This document shows, piece after piece, positions 39,431 through 52,800 of a stretch of 64,000 bases of DNA (the stretch's first letter is position 1; every line of letters starts with the position of its first letter). The stretch is from Astropecten irregularis (Eukaryota > Echinodermata > Asteroidea > Paxillosida > Astropectinidae). The stretch is taken from NCBI GenBank assembly GCA_963971285.1, contig OZ020245.1:19482983-19546982 (forward strand), in the 5' to 3' direction. Made by a program: the position numbers and the translations under genes. The notes below the pieces were generated by a model. It saw only the letters and a list, made by a program, of their open reading frames with translations. It was not told the DNA's origin and did not search any database.

Positions 39431-40641
39431 TCTCCTATGAAAATCTCATGAAATATTAGTGTTCGTGGTTTCCATAAAACGAGGAATAAAAGGGCCTTAA
39501 GGGTTATGTTTTTTGTATTGAAATCTGCCCGTTCGTATTGTTTTTAATGTCAATTTCAACAATCTCCGTCAATTGCTTGTTTTCCCCCAAAAGATGTTCA
39601 GCCTGCAGCTTTCTTCAAAAATGAGAGCTTAAAAAATTATTGGCTATCGGGTGAACTTTACAAATAATACGTTTTCAGAACGGAAACAAAACCATAATGC
39701 TTTCAATCCGTACTAACCGTGTGCGTAGTTCGACCTTTAAACCATAATCCATAAAGTTTCCCCCGATGGAAAAGCCATCGAGTTAGTGTTTCACTTCCGC
39801 CTTCCTCCCCAAGCGCTCTGGACAATCCCCCGACCCCTCTCACAGTTGCAAAAGCTCTCACCTCAACGACCATTGCCATAAGATAGATGATTCCCAGTCC
39901 TATCAGATATAGGAATATTCATGAAAAATATCCACGCGCAGCCCAAATCATTAATTCCCGGTGTATTTTCAAGACGCACCAGGGGAACTCATAATTATAC
40001 GGGGGCTTCGAAAGCAAAGATGGGCCACGGGGGCGATGAACGTCACCGTATAAGGCCTACGCACGGCGCGGTGTATACCTGAGACCAAATAATACACAGC
40101 GCGGCCTTTTGCAAGTGTCAAGGCGATCACTCCAAGAGACAGTGAGAAACGATATCTTCTCCGGATCGGTGCCCGAAACAAATGGATCCGGGAGCTGATA
40201 AACACAGTTTGAAATATCGCCGACGCAAGAGACGAAAGGTCGTGTAATATTAAATACTGGGCTGTCTAATAATGTAGGCCTATATAAGAAATACATTGGT
40301 TATAATGATGTTACTGGACAGAACCACCTTGGTGCGTTTAGGATGGATTTCAGTATAGGGTTTAACACAACGGCGCTGTCATAGCCAATAGTGTGTCCCT
40401 TTTACATGTTACCGGTTCATGCCGATAGCAGCTATCATTAGCGACATCTCTGCAGTTTCGAGGCAACTGCCGTCAGAAGCCCAAATAACAAAGTCGGCTC
40501 TTTTTTGTCGATCCCTATCCCCAATGATTCTACACAACCAATCGTGATAATCAGAAGGCATTCTGTATCCAATTTATATCTAAGCAGAAATAGACCCTTT
40601 TCGCACATGCGCCTATGCCTATTGGTAAAAAAATATAAGAA

Positions 40642-41088
40642 TACGGAGCTCCATGAGTGCCATTCCACTTATCGAGATTACCATATAATTTATCTCACCA
40701 AGTCGACTTATTAAGCCCTAAAAGTCGACTTATCGAGATAATGTATCCGCACAGGATGACTTAGTGTTCAAGAAGTCTATATTTCCTGAAAATTTATCTC
40801 TCCAAGACGACTTAGCGAACTTAAGGAAGTCGACTTGTCCTGATAGTTTACCTTGTAAAGTCAACTTAAATATTAAAACTGAGATCAGGATAAGACGACT
40901 TGAAGTCGTTCGTTGACTCGGCCAGATAAATTATGAGGCTAAGTCGACTTCTCGTTTTCACTGAAAGTCGTCTTGTTGAGATAATTATTGAGACAAGACG
41001 ATATTTACCACTCCAAAAGTCGACTTGGCGAGATAAATAATTATGTGGTTATCTGGATAAGTGGTATGGCACTCGTGGAGCTCCGTAG
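40642..41088. mobile_element. Inverted-repeat element with iterated AAGTCGACTT motifs
   Basis: Ends TACGGAGCTCCATGAGTGCC / GGCACTCGTGGAGCTCCGTA. Inside are about ten variants of the palindrome AAGTCGACTT often followed by RTCGAGATAA. Confidence 0.92.
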
Positions 41089-41532
41089 AAAAAAAGACTA
41101 TAAATTGGCCTGTACTACTATACAGCAATTAAATCATTACTGGTAACAGATGGCTGTTTCCCAATGATTAAGTAGTACAACAAATCCAAGAGGAAACACA
41201 CAGGCCTTTCCTTGGGGGAAAATGAGCGAACAGAATCTAAATTAATCTTATGTATTCCCATTGCATATACCGTGGCGAATAGCGTATTGGCTACACGGAA
41301 AACGTTGACATAATTGAATTAACTTTCCACGATTTAATCCACAAATCTTCTGAACGTAGGCCTATCCATCAATCATAAAAAAAACCCAAGAAATGATTTA
41401 TTTATACCTAATACTCTCTCCCGTAATGGGGGGGAGGGTATTCTGTGTCAGTGTGTCTAGACTACTAGTCCAGCAAATATCATATGGCAGGAATCATCCG
41501 CCGCTGCTCATCCAAAATGGTGATTGGTTTTT

Positions 41533-41900
41533 GAAGGTACATGCAGTACAGGATTGGTAAATAACCAAACATAAATGTTCACAGATTTACCTATAACTTT
41601 CAGGGTATGAAGAAGGTGCTGGTAGAAACATACCGGTAAAATATTTCCGGCTGAAATGGTGCATTTATCTTAAAATTAGTCAAACAAAGACCGAATCAGT
41701 TTTGATATCGGGGTGAGATCAAAACCATTCTTTATGCTTTATAAGAAAAATTGAATCGGTTTTTCTCTATTTTCTTGTGATTCAGAAGTTGGATTGAGCT
41801 CAAATTTTCACTTTTTTTTAAATTTCATGCACAATTGGATTAGACAAAGTGTGAGTGCTGTTCTGTCACCTTAATTTACTAATCATGTATTATACCTTTA
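41533..41900 (-). mobile_element. MITE-A2 copy, decayed
   Basis: AATGTTCACAGATTTACCTA and GTTTTGATATCGGGGTGAGA blocks, ending TATACCTTTAAT. Confidence 0.7.
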
Positions 41901-43674
41901 ATTCTGAAGTCTTTTGCCCTTTCATTTGCTTTTTTCCCTCAAATCATCAAGAAACTCTCTCTGGGCCCACGTCGTACCAGTTGTTTGCTTTGTAACCGAA
42001 TCCTAAAGACACATGGAAATAATCACCACGTGTTGGCCGGGAGATACTAGTAAATCATTATAATAACACACTGGAGTCCTCAGTGAGGTTTCTAGTGGAT
42101 ACGGTCGATGGCAACGCATCAACGGCCTGACAAGTTGATCCTTCCGTCGGTGGCAAGGTTGACTCCTCACAAGCCCTGATAAATCCTCGCTCCCTGGCAG
42201 GAATTATCCAGGCTTCGTTGCTCAACGCCCGGAGCGTGAAATCGAAGACTATAGGTCGACACGGCCTCTAGGGGGCGCTGATGGGTATATCATACGCGCC
42301 TGCGCACTGCTGCAACAGGCTGCTGGTCCCTGACTCACTCACTATCTAGGGTCCAATACACCGATCGGTATTAAGCCCCTGTGGATAAGTGATGGTTTAT
42401 TTTGGCGTGGAGCGCTTCAATTATAATCAAGGAGAGGGGAACTACGGTGATTTGTCGCCGAGCAGTTGAACAATGATCCAAACGGCGATATCCGGATGAC
42501 TTTGTGAGTATCCACTTTTATATTACCTATATGGACTATGCATCATTCTGAAACCATTTAAAGCAAAGCAATCCTCTTAAAATTTGAATCCCTAAAATGC
42601 ATTTTCACGCTTGCGTTTTGGTTGGACTCGGCAGACGAGGCACGTGATGGATTAAATTTCGTTTCTCGGTTGAAAATTCGAGCCTGAAGATAAATCGACG
42701 GAAAAACATACCTGCGAGTCTGAAAAGTTTGTGATGGGCCGGCGGCTGGCGCGTAAAATGATAGTTGGGTGAACGCACTGCACATTTTCGCCTTGCGATT
42801 GAAAATTGCCCGTTTAAGTTTGTATGTAATATTAGTCATAGATTTTGTACAAGACGTCTTATGAATATGTTTTGTCAGATGTTTTGGCTACCTCTTTAGC
42901 AATGTGGCATCATGCGGAAGTCAAATTCAAGTATCCTGTAATAGGCCTAGGGGCCTATGCAAAGAACACGAATTTGTCAACTCTTCAAACTTGTGAAAAT
43001 TGGTTGCTCTTCAGAGATAAATTATCCGCGTTTAATTTTATACAGGATATAAATAACTTGAAAGGTTTTCACATTAGCAAATTGAACCTTCAACACAATA
43101 TGTGTGTAGACGGATGTTTTATTTTATTACGCACATTATTATGAATAGCTATTGCATTCGTCAAAGATCACAATTGCCAACACGATTGTAATTTTTATTC
43201 CAATTTCCAGTATCCGCAGATACTGGAAATTGGTAGGCCATGGTAGACCCCACTTTATAAACTGTACGCCATTTTTGTTGGGAATATATTTTACATATTC
43301 ACGCAAGCTATATAGTTCTACTTCATCGAGTTATGTATAAGTAGATAGTCAGCTTTGGTATAGCATATTTTAAGTTTCCAACATGCGATATAGCTAAATA
43401 CTGATGATATTAAATGATATCTGATATTTAGAATAATTTTGGGATCGGAATAAGTAAGTCACTAAGCAGTAGGACCGAAATTTCATTGGTTTCTAACCCG
43501 ACACCTTTCCCAAAGAACACATAAGTAAATTCTATCCAACGGCATGTTTAATACCACGCCAGTTTGGCCCATCGTACACAGTTATACACGTATAAAATGT
43601 ACGAGCACATGCAGCACGTGAGGACCATGAGGTTCGTATTTTTTTCATGGCACAAAATTGACTTTATCACTCCT

Positions 43675-44043
43675 TTAAAGGTATAGTATCATACTTTGGT
43701 AAGAAACCAAAAACAGAAATGTTCACCGATTTACGTATAACTTACAGGGTATGAAGATGGTGGTGGTAGAAACATATCGTTAAAAATGTTCCGCCTGAAA
43801 TGGTGTATTTATCCAAAAATGAGTAAAACAACGACCGAAAATCTTTTTGATCGTTTAAAAGATCAAAAATAAAAGAGAAAAGACTTAAGAAATACTGTGG
43901 CCGTTTTTCACGATTTTCTCACCGTATGTGGGCACTGTATGGGACTGAAATTTTTACAGATGACTGTGACTGTATCTGCCTTGATATTTTTGCCCATGAA
44001 TCTGTACTTCTTTGACAAAAACCAAAGTATGATACTACCTTTA
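43675..44043 (-). mobile_element. MITE-A copy
   Basis: Full length in reverse: TTAAAGGTATAGTATCATAC ... AGTATGATACTACCTTTAA. Confidence 0.92.
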
Positions 44044-44288
44044 ATCACAAGTTGCTGTAATTATACAGAGCAGCCATGAAGGTATATACAATCATTAAAT
44101 TGACAGCGACATCCAAATTCTGTTTTTGCATTGAGAAAGCGACCTCATTGAAAATACAGATTAGTCTATGCAGTGAAAATACCAGACAAAATTAATGTCT
44201 GGTTCCTAATTAATATGGAGCTCATGATGATGGCCAATCTAGTTCCATGAAAACATAAATATGTAGAATGAAATGTATTTTGATGGCG

Positions 44289-44682
44289 TTAAAGGCAGCC
44301 TACAGGATTTGCAAGGCCTTCAAAAGGAATATGTATTGAGTTTGAGACAGAAAATTGACTCAACAGTTCGTAAACAGTGCAAACAGTCACCATGGGAAAT
44401 CTTGTTTCATCAGATGCTGGGCTTTTCAAGGAAATCAAGATTTAGTGTCTTTTAAAACGACCGTTCGTCCGAACGATTTAGTAGCATTTCTCAAAGCGTG
44501 GTGTAACCGTGAAAGATTCCGTGGGAGGCAAGATTATAGTCGGCCGTATTTCTGCTATCCAGATGAACAAAGCTTTAAAAGGTACATGAAACAACGTCTG
44601 TAAGGAAGTTTAAGACCTTCTGTTTAAGTAGTAAATTCAGCCAAAACACACATCTTTGCAAATCCTATATGATCCCTTTAAG
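44289..44682 (+). mobile_element. MITE-B copy, best preserved
   Basis: TTAAAGGCAGCCTACAGGAT start and AAATCCTATATGATCCCTTT end. Two overlapping frames read as protein-like (44273-44455 and 44355-44603, e.g. VAFLKAWCNRERFRG), possibly a scrap of the parent element's coding sequence. Confidence 0.85.
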
Positions 44683-46480
44683 TACCATTTTGACTAATAC
44701 ATATCTGTGTTGTTGAGCCATAATTATGTTATGTGATGTAGGCCCTAGATGATATTACCGATAAAACAAGATCGGTCAAAGATTAAAGAGTTAATCTCAT
44801 TCATAATAAATTATCTACGAAATAGCCTATACCAGTACAAAATGTCTGATCAATCTGTCAAGGGATTCATGAGAATGTATAATAATGATTTGAACAATAA
44901 TTTTGTCAGGGCAAGCCTAATTGGCATATATATTTCCCGACCAAAAATCATTTAATATTCATAATTTTGTAAAAATTCACATTTGGGATATTTTTTTAAT
45001 CTCTTGAGAAATAAAAGTAATAATTGTTTGAATCAGTAAACAAAATTACACCACACCGATTAAACAGGTTGAAATTGGTCAATCATGTGTTTTAACAGCA
45101 ACTTATAATTATACCGTACATATTTTAGGTCAACCTGTGAACATGTGGATGTTGAAGTTAATTGAATGACCTGCACTCTCACTGAGTGTTAGGGGAAGGC
45201 CTCGCCGGCCAGACATAGACGAAATACGGACTAGAGCCTGTGTGATATACGAGCCGAGACCGCGTGAACTAGGCCCCCAGCCCTTGGGTTATTAATGACC
45301 ACGAATCTCCCTGTAAAAATCAACCGAAGAGTATAGTTTACATTACGGTGCTTTCTCCATTATAAATGGTTTCGGGGAGATGGTTTCATTTGTAATCTAC
45401 TCATCTGAGCTCCACCGTGACAGCAGTCCTACATGGATTTTAGATATTTATTTTCCCCCATAGAGATCCCACAAGGCATTGACTACGCGGTGTTCATACC
45501 TACTGCGATATTGTAATCCAGTCCTCTGGCTTATTATACATATTCAACACAAGATGTCTGCACTTTTAAAGGTTTACTGTTATCAAAACTTATGTGAAGT
45601 TAAATATATCTGTATTGTTATAAAACTCAACCTGTCTATCATTGTATGTGTTTAAAAAATATTTTACATAGAAGAAGGACGTATTTTAGACCCATAATTT
45701 AGCACCCCACTTTTTGCGACGAAAACCCTTGCTGACTTCACATGCAGAACGCCACACAGTATACTGTGGTGCGAGCCTATACTAGTTCTGTAGGGGATGT
45801 CACACGCTTGTTTCATGGATCAGTTCCAAGGGGGACTTTTTGTGGGGGGTGGGGCATACATGTACTGATTTTGTAACTCTTTGGTCAAAATTAAGCACTT
45901 ACATAAAATATAAATTTACATAGTTATTAATTATGTATATAAGCAAACATTTGAAAGCACTTTCATCCCTTTCTCAAATTTGATTACAGTTAACCTATCA
46001 TTGTCGTGGGTTCTAATCCCACCCAGACATCATGTATTTTCCCCCCGGAAACTGAGCACATTGAATACATTGCTCATACATGTTATAGGAAAATGACTAA
46101 CCCCGAATAATCCGAGATTTTCAATTTCACTTGCCGCAGGAATGGCATAATCCTAGACTCTCCAATTAATTATCGCCCACACTGGCATGATGCCACAGTT
46201 GAGGGCGCTATTCTATCACTGACATCGCGATTACACGCGTTGATAAAATGTAAACACGTAGATTAAAATGGAATCATCTTCACGATTATAGAAAAGACCA
46301 ACAATGGAATACACAGAAACGCCTCAGCTAATAATCTAACCGCGATTCAACGCACAATGTTTGTTATAATGCTTGCATCCGGCATTTGCCCTTTTAATAT
46401 CAAGTATTTGTCACGTTTGACTTTTGGTGTTGATCCTTTTTTTTTCCATTCACTCAACGACTTTGTCCTCCCCCGCAGGT

Positions 46481-46712
46481 TTGTTGGCGCAGAGTGTACT
46501 TCACAGTCGCATCACCGAGGAGACAATTCACAGCAAAGCACACTTCCAAGTACAGAGAGAAAGATAACCACAGCATATCACACTCAAAGCAATCGGCCAG
46601 AACGAACTGATATTATTATACACGTGAAGGGTTGATATAATTCCCGTGTTTCTGGTGTCTTGTGTGTTTGTGTGACCATCTCGGAACTGAGTCTCTGCTC
46701 TGTGTGAATATC
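46481..46712 (+). other. Probable 5' UTR of GPA2
   Basis: A good acceptor-like tract (CTTTGTCCTCCCCCGCAG) ends at 46480, so transcribed leader may begin with an exon at 46481 spliced from an unseen upstream exon. Alternatively the promoter lies close by; no TATA box was recognised. Confidence 0.35.
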
Positions 46713-46836
46713 ATGAAATCCAGGGCGGTTGTCACCGTGTCGCGTTTGCTGATGGTGGCCTGCGTCGTCTCGGTGCTGGTCGTCCAATGCACGGCCTCTG
46801 ATTCCTGGGAGCCTAAGGCTGGCTGCCATCTCGTAG
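46713..46836 (+). CDS. GPA2: GPA2 coding exon 1 (signal peptide)
   Basis: ATG at 46713, context TATC ATG A. It encodes the signal peptide and the first mature cysteine (GCHLV), plus one base of Gly42. Donor GTAG/GTAAGT. Confidence 0.93.
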
Positions 46837-49800
46837 GTAAGTTTAAAGTTCATCGTTAACATACTATAATTATGCTTGTCCAAACGGTTTTAGGAGGGGT
46901 TAAGGTGGTGGTGGAGAGGTGGGGGGGGGGGGGGAGGGTATAGGGACCTAATCAGGAGGGACAAAACGATTCATACCTCCTTAAGATTGTGAGGAATGGT
47001 TACTTACTTATTTGGGGTACGATTATGGTCCCACCAAACGTTTTAAAGATTTACACACAGTCAACATATAAAAAGAAACCCACAGCAACATCACACCATT
47101 GTTTGTTTTACACGTGGAATTTCCTTTGTTCTCATGTACTGACCAAATGGACAACTTCAAACCATTGGTATTTGAACTGTACCCTTTTTTATGATGGACC
47201 GAATATCCCTTGAATGATAAACTTTAATTTGCGACACATTGAAACATTGAACATTGAAAATGTCTCTTTTTGGCATTTTCGATGGCATCCAAAACGTTAT
47301 GTGGACGTGTGCGAGTCCACATAACGTTTTGGGATCCTGTATAGTGTGGACGTCCTTTGTCATGAGGTCCACAGTGTGTATGCTACACAGAAACACAATT
47401 ATTTGAAATAATACATTCAAGACGTATCTGATGATTATTTCAACCGTAAGAAATGAAGGAATATAGTTGAAATGATCACGATGAGATGATTTTCTGATGA
47501 AAAAAAAATCAAGTTTTGCTTTAGTGCGCGACAGTATTATAGCTAAGTTATAGTCTATTCAAAATATAAAGATTCATCACATGCAAGCTGAACCATTATA
47601 ATATTCTGTCTTGTTTTACTAATTCAGTCTGCATGATTGATGATCTGTGTTATGACAAGGACATGCATACAAATAGGACATTATTCCATAGTTTTTGACA
47701 CTCGTTTCCGGCGATCGCGACTGTTTGTTTTTTAGGGGGTGGGGTGAATTTGTTGATAGTGGGAGGGGTGTCATGGATTCCCTCTCGTCAGATCATCAAA
47801 ATTACTGCTGAGTGATTTAACCTGAAACAAAATGACTGCAAAGATTCTCAGAAAAAAGCCGTGACCGACATTATTTTTTTTTTAAATTGAATAATTTTGT
47901 TATACCTACTCATTGAAAAATATAAGCCTAATCTTCATGGACACTTAAAGAATGCATTATTTCCTTAGTGTGTTTATATACTGAAGTACGCAGCAACCAT
48001 AATAATAGACAACTGTTAATGATTATTATCTGAATTAATTAATTAACCAATTGTTTGATTATCAATAAGTTATGAGCATGTCGCATGGCACACAGAGACA
48101 GGCAGCATTTCTCAAAGCTCGGCTCCGACTCAGGCTCCGGCTCCGTCTCCGTCCATTTCAAAATTACATGTATCAAAATAGAGGCTTTTGGCTGCAGTTA
48201 GGAAGAAGATTCTCTGATTTGAAAAAGAAAACAGAGCTTCAGTTTCAATGGCAAACCACAAACTATATTGTCATCATATGAATGACAGAGACGAAGCTGG
48301 AGCCTCAGCCGGAGCCGAGCTGTGGGAAAGGCCCCAGGTAGGCCTGTCGGTTCATGAAACAACAGGTCACATGACTGCTGGAAGCAGTGAAAGACACCAG
48401 CGATTCATTATAATCCAGTTCAGCAACGTACTCTCTGAGTGCACTTAATAATGATACAGTCCTATGAAGCGGCAAGTTATCTGTACAGATATCTTCCTAT
48501 AGAGATCTTCGTATTAAAACATATCTCGTATTCTAATGGCATAATGCATGTGCAACCTGGGACAGCGTTTTCACCATGCTAAACCCATGGTCAATTCAAT
48601 AATTGGATCCAAGGGCCTTCGAGGTACAACATGCGTTAGATGGAAAGGTACAATCATCCCTTTAATAGATGCTTTTAGGGACTGTGGAGATTTCGCACGA
48701 GCTCCAATTTAGAACAGATAGATACGGAAGGTCGGGGATTCTGGCAGAATTAAAGGTCAAAAGAAATAGTCCAAATAATTATTATCCAGCAAAAGATAGT
48801 CTTCACTTTCTCTGTGAAAGCTTACTCTTGATAAAGATCTGTTTATTTGATACCAGTCTTGCTATCAGATATCATTAACATGATATTCTCCCCGAGGTGC
48901 TGTTGTAATTATTGAGCAGACTGCATCTGAATATCTCCGGAGAAGAGTCATGTGAATTCGATTTCCACTTCCACTTAAAAGCAAAAGAAAGAGTCGTCCA
49001 TTGTTTTCTCAACTTGAAACGTAAAACAAAGATGCCACTTACTAATAGGTTAGAGCTATGATATGCTTCCAAAGGTACATGGTTCAAATTAATGCTTTCT
49101 TAAAAAAGAAGAAGATACACTGTAAATTAAAGGGCGCATAGGATTTGCAAAGATACGCGTTTGGGCTGAATTTGGTACTTAAACAAGTGAATGTCTTAAA
49201 CTTCCTTACAGACGTTGGTTCATGTACCTTTTTACGCTTTGTTCATCTGGATAGCAGAAATACGGCCGAAAAATAGTCTTGCCCCCCCCCCCAATCCTTC
49301 ACGGTTACACCACGCTTTCGAAATACTACTAAATCGTTCGCACGAACGATCTTTATATAAAGACACTAAACCTTTATTTCCTTGAAAAACCTAGCATCTG
49401 ATGAACCAAGATTTCCCATGGTGACTGTTTGCACTGTTTACGAAACTCAATAATGTATTTTTGTAGGCCTTGCAAATCCTGTAGGCTGCCTTTAAGTATT
49501 ACACCTTCAAAGAGTGAAATATTCGTTATAACAAGTTGTCAGTTGATGTGGACTAAAAAAATAGCTGTTCTACGAATGACTCCCAAATCCCGACATGGAC
49601 CCATACGAGTTGAGACTAAGAGCCTCTTTGTTTAACGCACAGGATCCCAGATCTGCGGGTCCACGTCCTATGCAGGGTACGCTAAAATGGGATCCAGATC
49701 AGTAGAATCCGTGATCCTGTGCATTAAACAAACAGGCCCTAAAACTTCTAGGCCTAGTTATTTGATATTCGAACTCGGCAGGAAGCCACTCACTCTTAGC

Positions 49801-52800
49801 TTTCACGCCGCTTATCATCACTAATCTGGCTGAGACGTCCACAGGCATTACCTGATCCCGCAAAGCCATCCCAAAACCCAAAGACCTTTCAGAATCTCAT
49901 GACTTAGAGCATTTACGAAACGGAGGCTCAGGCTCTGTCTCAGGCTCCGGTTCCATTTCGTGAATCCATTCTAAAATAACCGTCAAAATAGAGGCTTTTG
50001 GCTGGCTGCGGTTCTGAAGTAGATTCTCTGGTTTGAAAAGGAAAACAAAGCTTCAGCTTCAATGAAAAACCACAACCTATATTTCAAGCATATAGGATGT
50101 CAGAGCTGGAGCCTGAGCCGGAGTCTAAGCCTCCGTTTTGTAAACGCCCTATAAGAGACCCTTCCTTTTTTTTCTCTTGTGTGCTGCGCAGGCTACAGAA
50201 AAGAAGTCAGGGTGCCAGGCTGCCACGTTGCACACGTGAAAATGAATGCTTGCCGAGGTTACTGCATGACGTACTCGTTCCTGTCGGACGCAGCCACATT
50301 GGAGAGGAGCGGCGGGTCCCAACTATTCACATCACACGGTTCCTGCTGTGCAATCTCGTCGTCACATGATGTAAGTGTCAAGTTATCCAAATCATCAATA
50401 TTGGGATATGCAAACTGAACAAGAAAATGCAATAAAGATCGAGTTACTGTAAAGGGCTGGATTTCACGCGCATGGGAGTTATGTATATAAGAAGATAGGT
50501 CAACAGCCAAATTTCGGCGCATAAGTCGTGTTCCAGAAAAAAATATCGTCGAAGTATGTTTTAAAAGTGTGGGCTATGTTGCTCAACTTGGGAAATTCAA
50601 ATGCCGCCCCCGTCCCACGCCCACAAACGTTTCATGTAGATATGTCGGGAAAAGAGCAAAGATTCAAGCGAAATATCAATGCTTGTCGTATTTGTAACGT
50701 GTGTTTAAAGGAAGTATTTATACTTTGGTAGCATTCCGAAACAGGAATCTTCACAGATTTACCAATAACTTACATGGTATAAAGATGGTGATGGTAGAAA
50801 CTTACCGTTATTTTTTTTTCTGCCTGAAATGATGTATTTATCGAGAAAAGAGTAAAACCACTGACCAATGCAAAGTTATGTTTGATCTTTTAAAGATACT
50901 GTGGTCGTTTTTCACTGTTTTCTCAAAAATTGGGCACTGCATGGAACTGAAATTTTCAAAGATGACTGTTACTTTATCTTCCTTGATATTTTTGCCCATG
51001 AATCTGCATTTCTTTGACAAAAACCGAAGTATGATATAACCTTTAAACTGTGATATACAACTGTCTTTATGGTATTAGGCCTATGCTAGTTTTATATGGT
51101 TGCTAGTACTTTTTTCATGCTGGTGTCAATGTCTGCAGTAAGTTGCAATTCCCACGGATTAATTCGTGTAGATGATTTCTTTTAGGAAAAAGCAATACAA
51201 ACAGAAACGGAAGAGAACAACAAATTGGGCTTTAATGTTTTTGGACGCCAGTTTTTCATTCTCAAAAGTGACATTGACATTTTGTTTCATTTCGGGGATC
51301 AGAAGTTATTCACGATTTTCGCCTTTTCAAATGGCACAAATCTCCCTTTTTATATTGAATTCGTAATTGCAGTAGGGTTTGTTCCAAAAATTATGACCTT
51401 TTCCCATGTCCTTAAAGGTAATATCATACTTTAACTTTTGTTAAAGAAATACAGACTTATGGGCAAAAATATCAAGACAGATAAAGTAACAGCCATCTGT
51501 GAAAATTTCAGTCCCATACGGTGCCCACTTTTTGAGAAAACAGTGAAAAAAAGGCCACAGGATTTCTTAAGTCTTTTCTCTTTCATTTTTGATCAAAAAA
51601 ATACTTTTGGTCACTGGTTTTATTCTCTTCTGGATAAATACATCATTTCAGGCAGAAATAATTTAACGGTATGTTTCTAACATCACCATCTTTATAACCT
51701 GTAAGTTATAGGTAAATCTGTGAAGATTTCTGTTTCGGTATGCTACCAAAGTATGACACTACCTTTAAAGCTTTCGTGATTGGTCTTAATTTGGCGGATT
51801 TTTGAAGTGGTGGTATGACACTCCTCCGAAGAAAAACCAATAAAGATGTAATATTTGACATGTCGACTGAACCGCTAGAGGTGGCCTCATAACTCTGCCA
51901 AGATAAGCTTGTTTATATCCTTCACGTCCATTACAAACCTCTCGCCCGACAGTACAGTGCCCTTTAAGTTACTGTCCAAATAAACGAGCAAAAGCGGCGG
52001 TTGTTTCAGTCGAACGGAACCGAGTACAGACGTGTTGAATACAAGCAGAATCGCCCAATGAGCTGATCTCCCTCTACCGAATGTGATGATCAGCCAAAGA
52101 GTGTGTGTGTCCTCCTTCGGGTTTATACAGTATATAATAAGGCCGTGTCCCAATTCTCTGGCTGCGACCGCAAATAAAACACAAGTCTATGGAAACGGCT
52201 GCAGTCACTGGCTAGTGGCTGCCATAGGTGCATGCGTAATTTGCAGTCGCAGCCAGAGAATTTGGGACACGGCCTAAGCTAATATGGGTTCCACACGATG
52301 GAAGATGGCAATATAATCTAGTCCCCATTAATATGCACAGTACAAGAGTGCCTCATACATGCAGTTGTCCCATCTGACCTACTCAGCATGCGCTATCTCC
52401 TGCACAAAGCCATGCAGTATTTTTATTGGGTGTTTGTTCAATGATTCCTGCCGGTGTGGCAGGGGAGGTTTGAGGGGGATTGTCACCAGAGTCACTGAAA
52501 GGAATAGCATGGAACTTCTTAGTGCCTTAGTAAAACAAATGATGTATACAACTCACTGAAAAATTGATATTTTCTTTGCATCGTGTCACAACGTGTCATA
52601 TTTCAACAAATGCGAGGGGGGGGGGTTCACTAGAACCACTGAAAGGAATAGGATTGAACTTCTTAGCGCCTTAGTAAAAAAAAGATGTATAACACTCACT
52701 GAAAAAGTTATATTTTCTTTGAATCGTGTCACAACGTGTCATATTTCGAAACATTCGTGGGGGGGGGGGGTTCACCATAGCCATTCAAAGGAATAGCATT

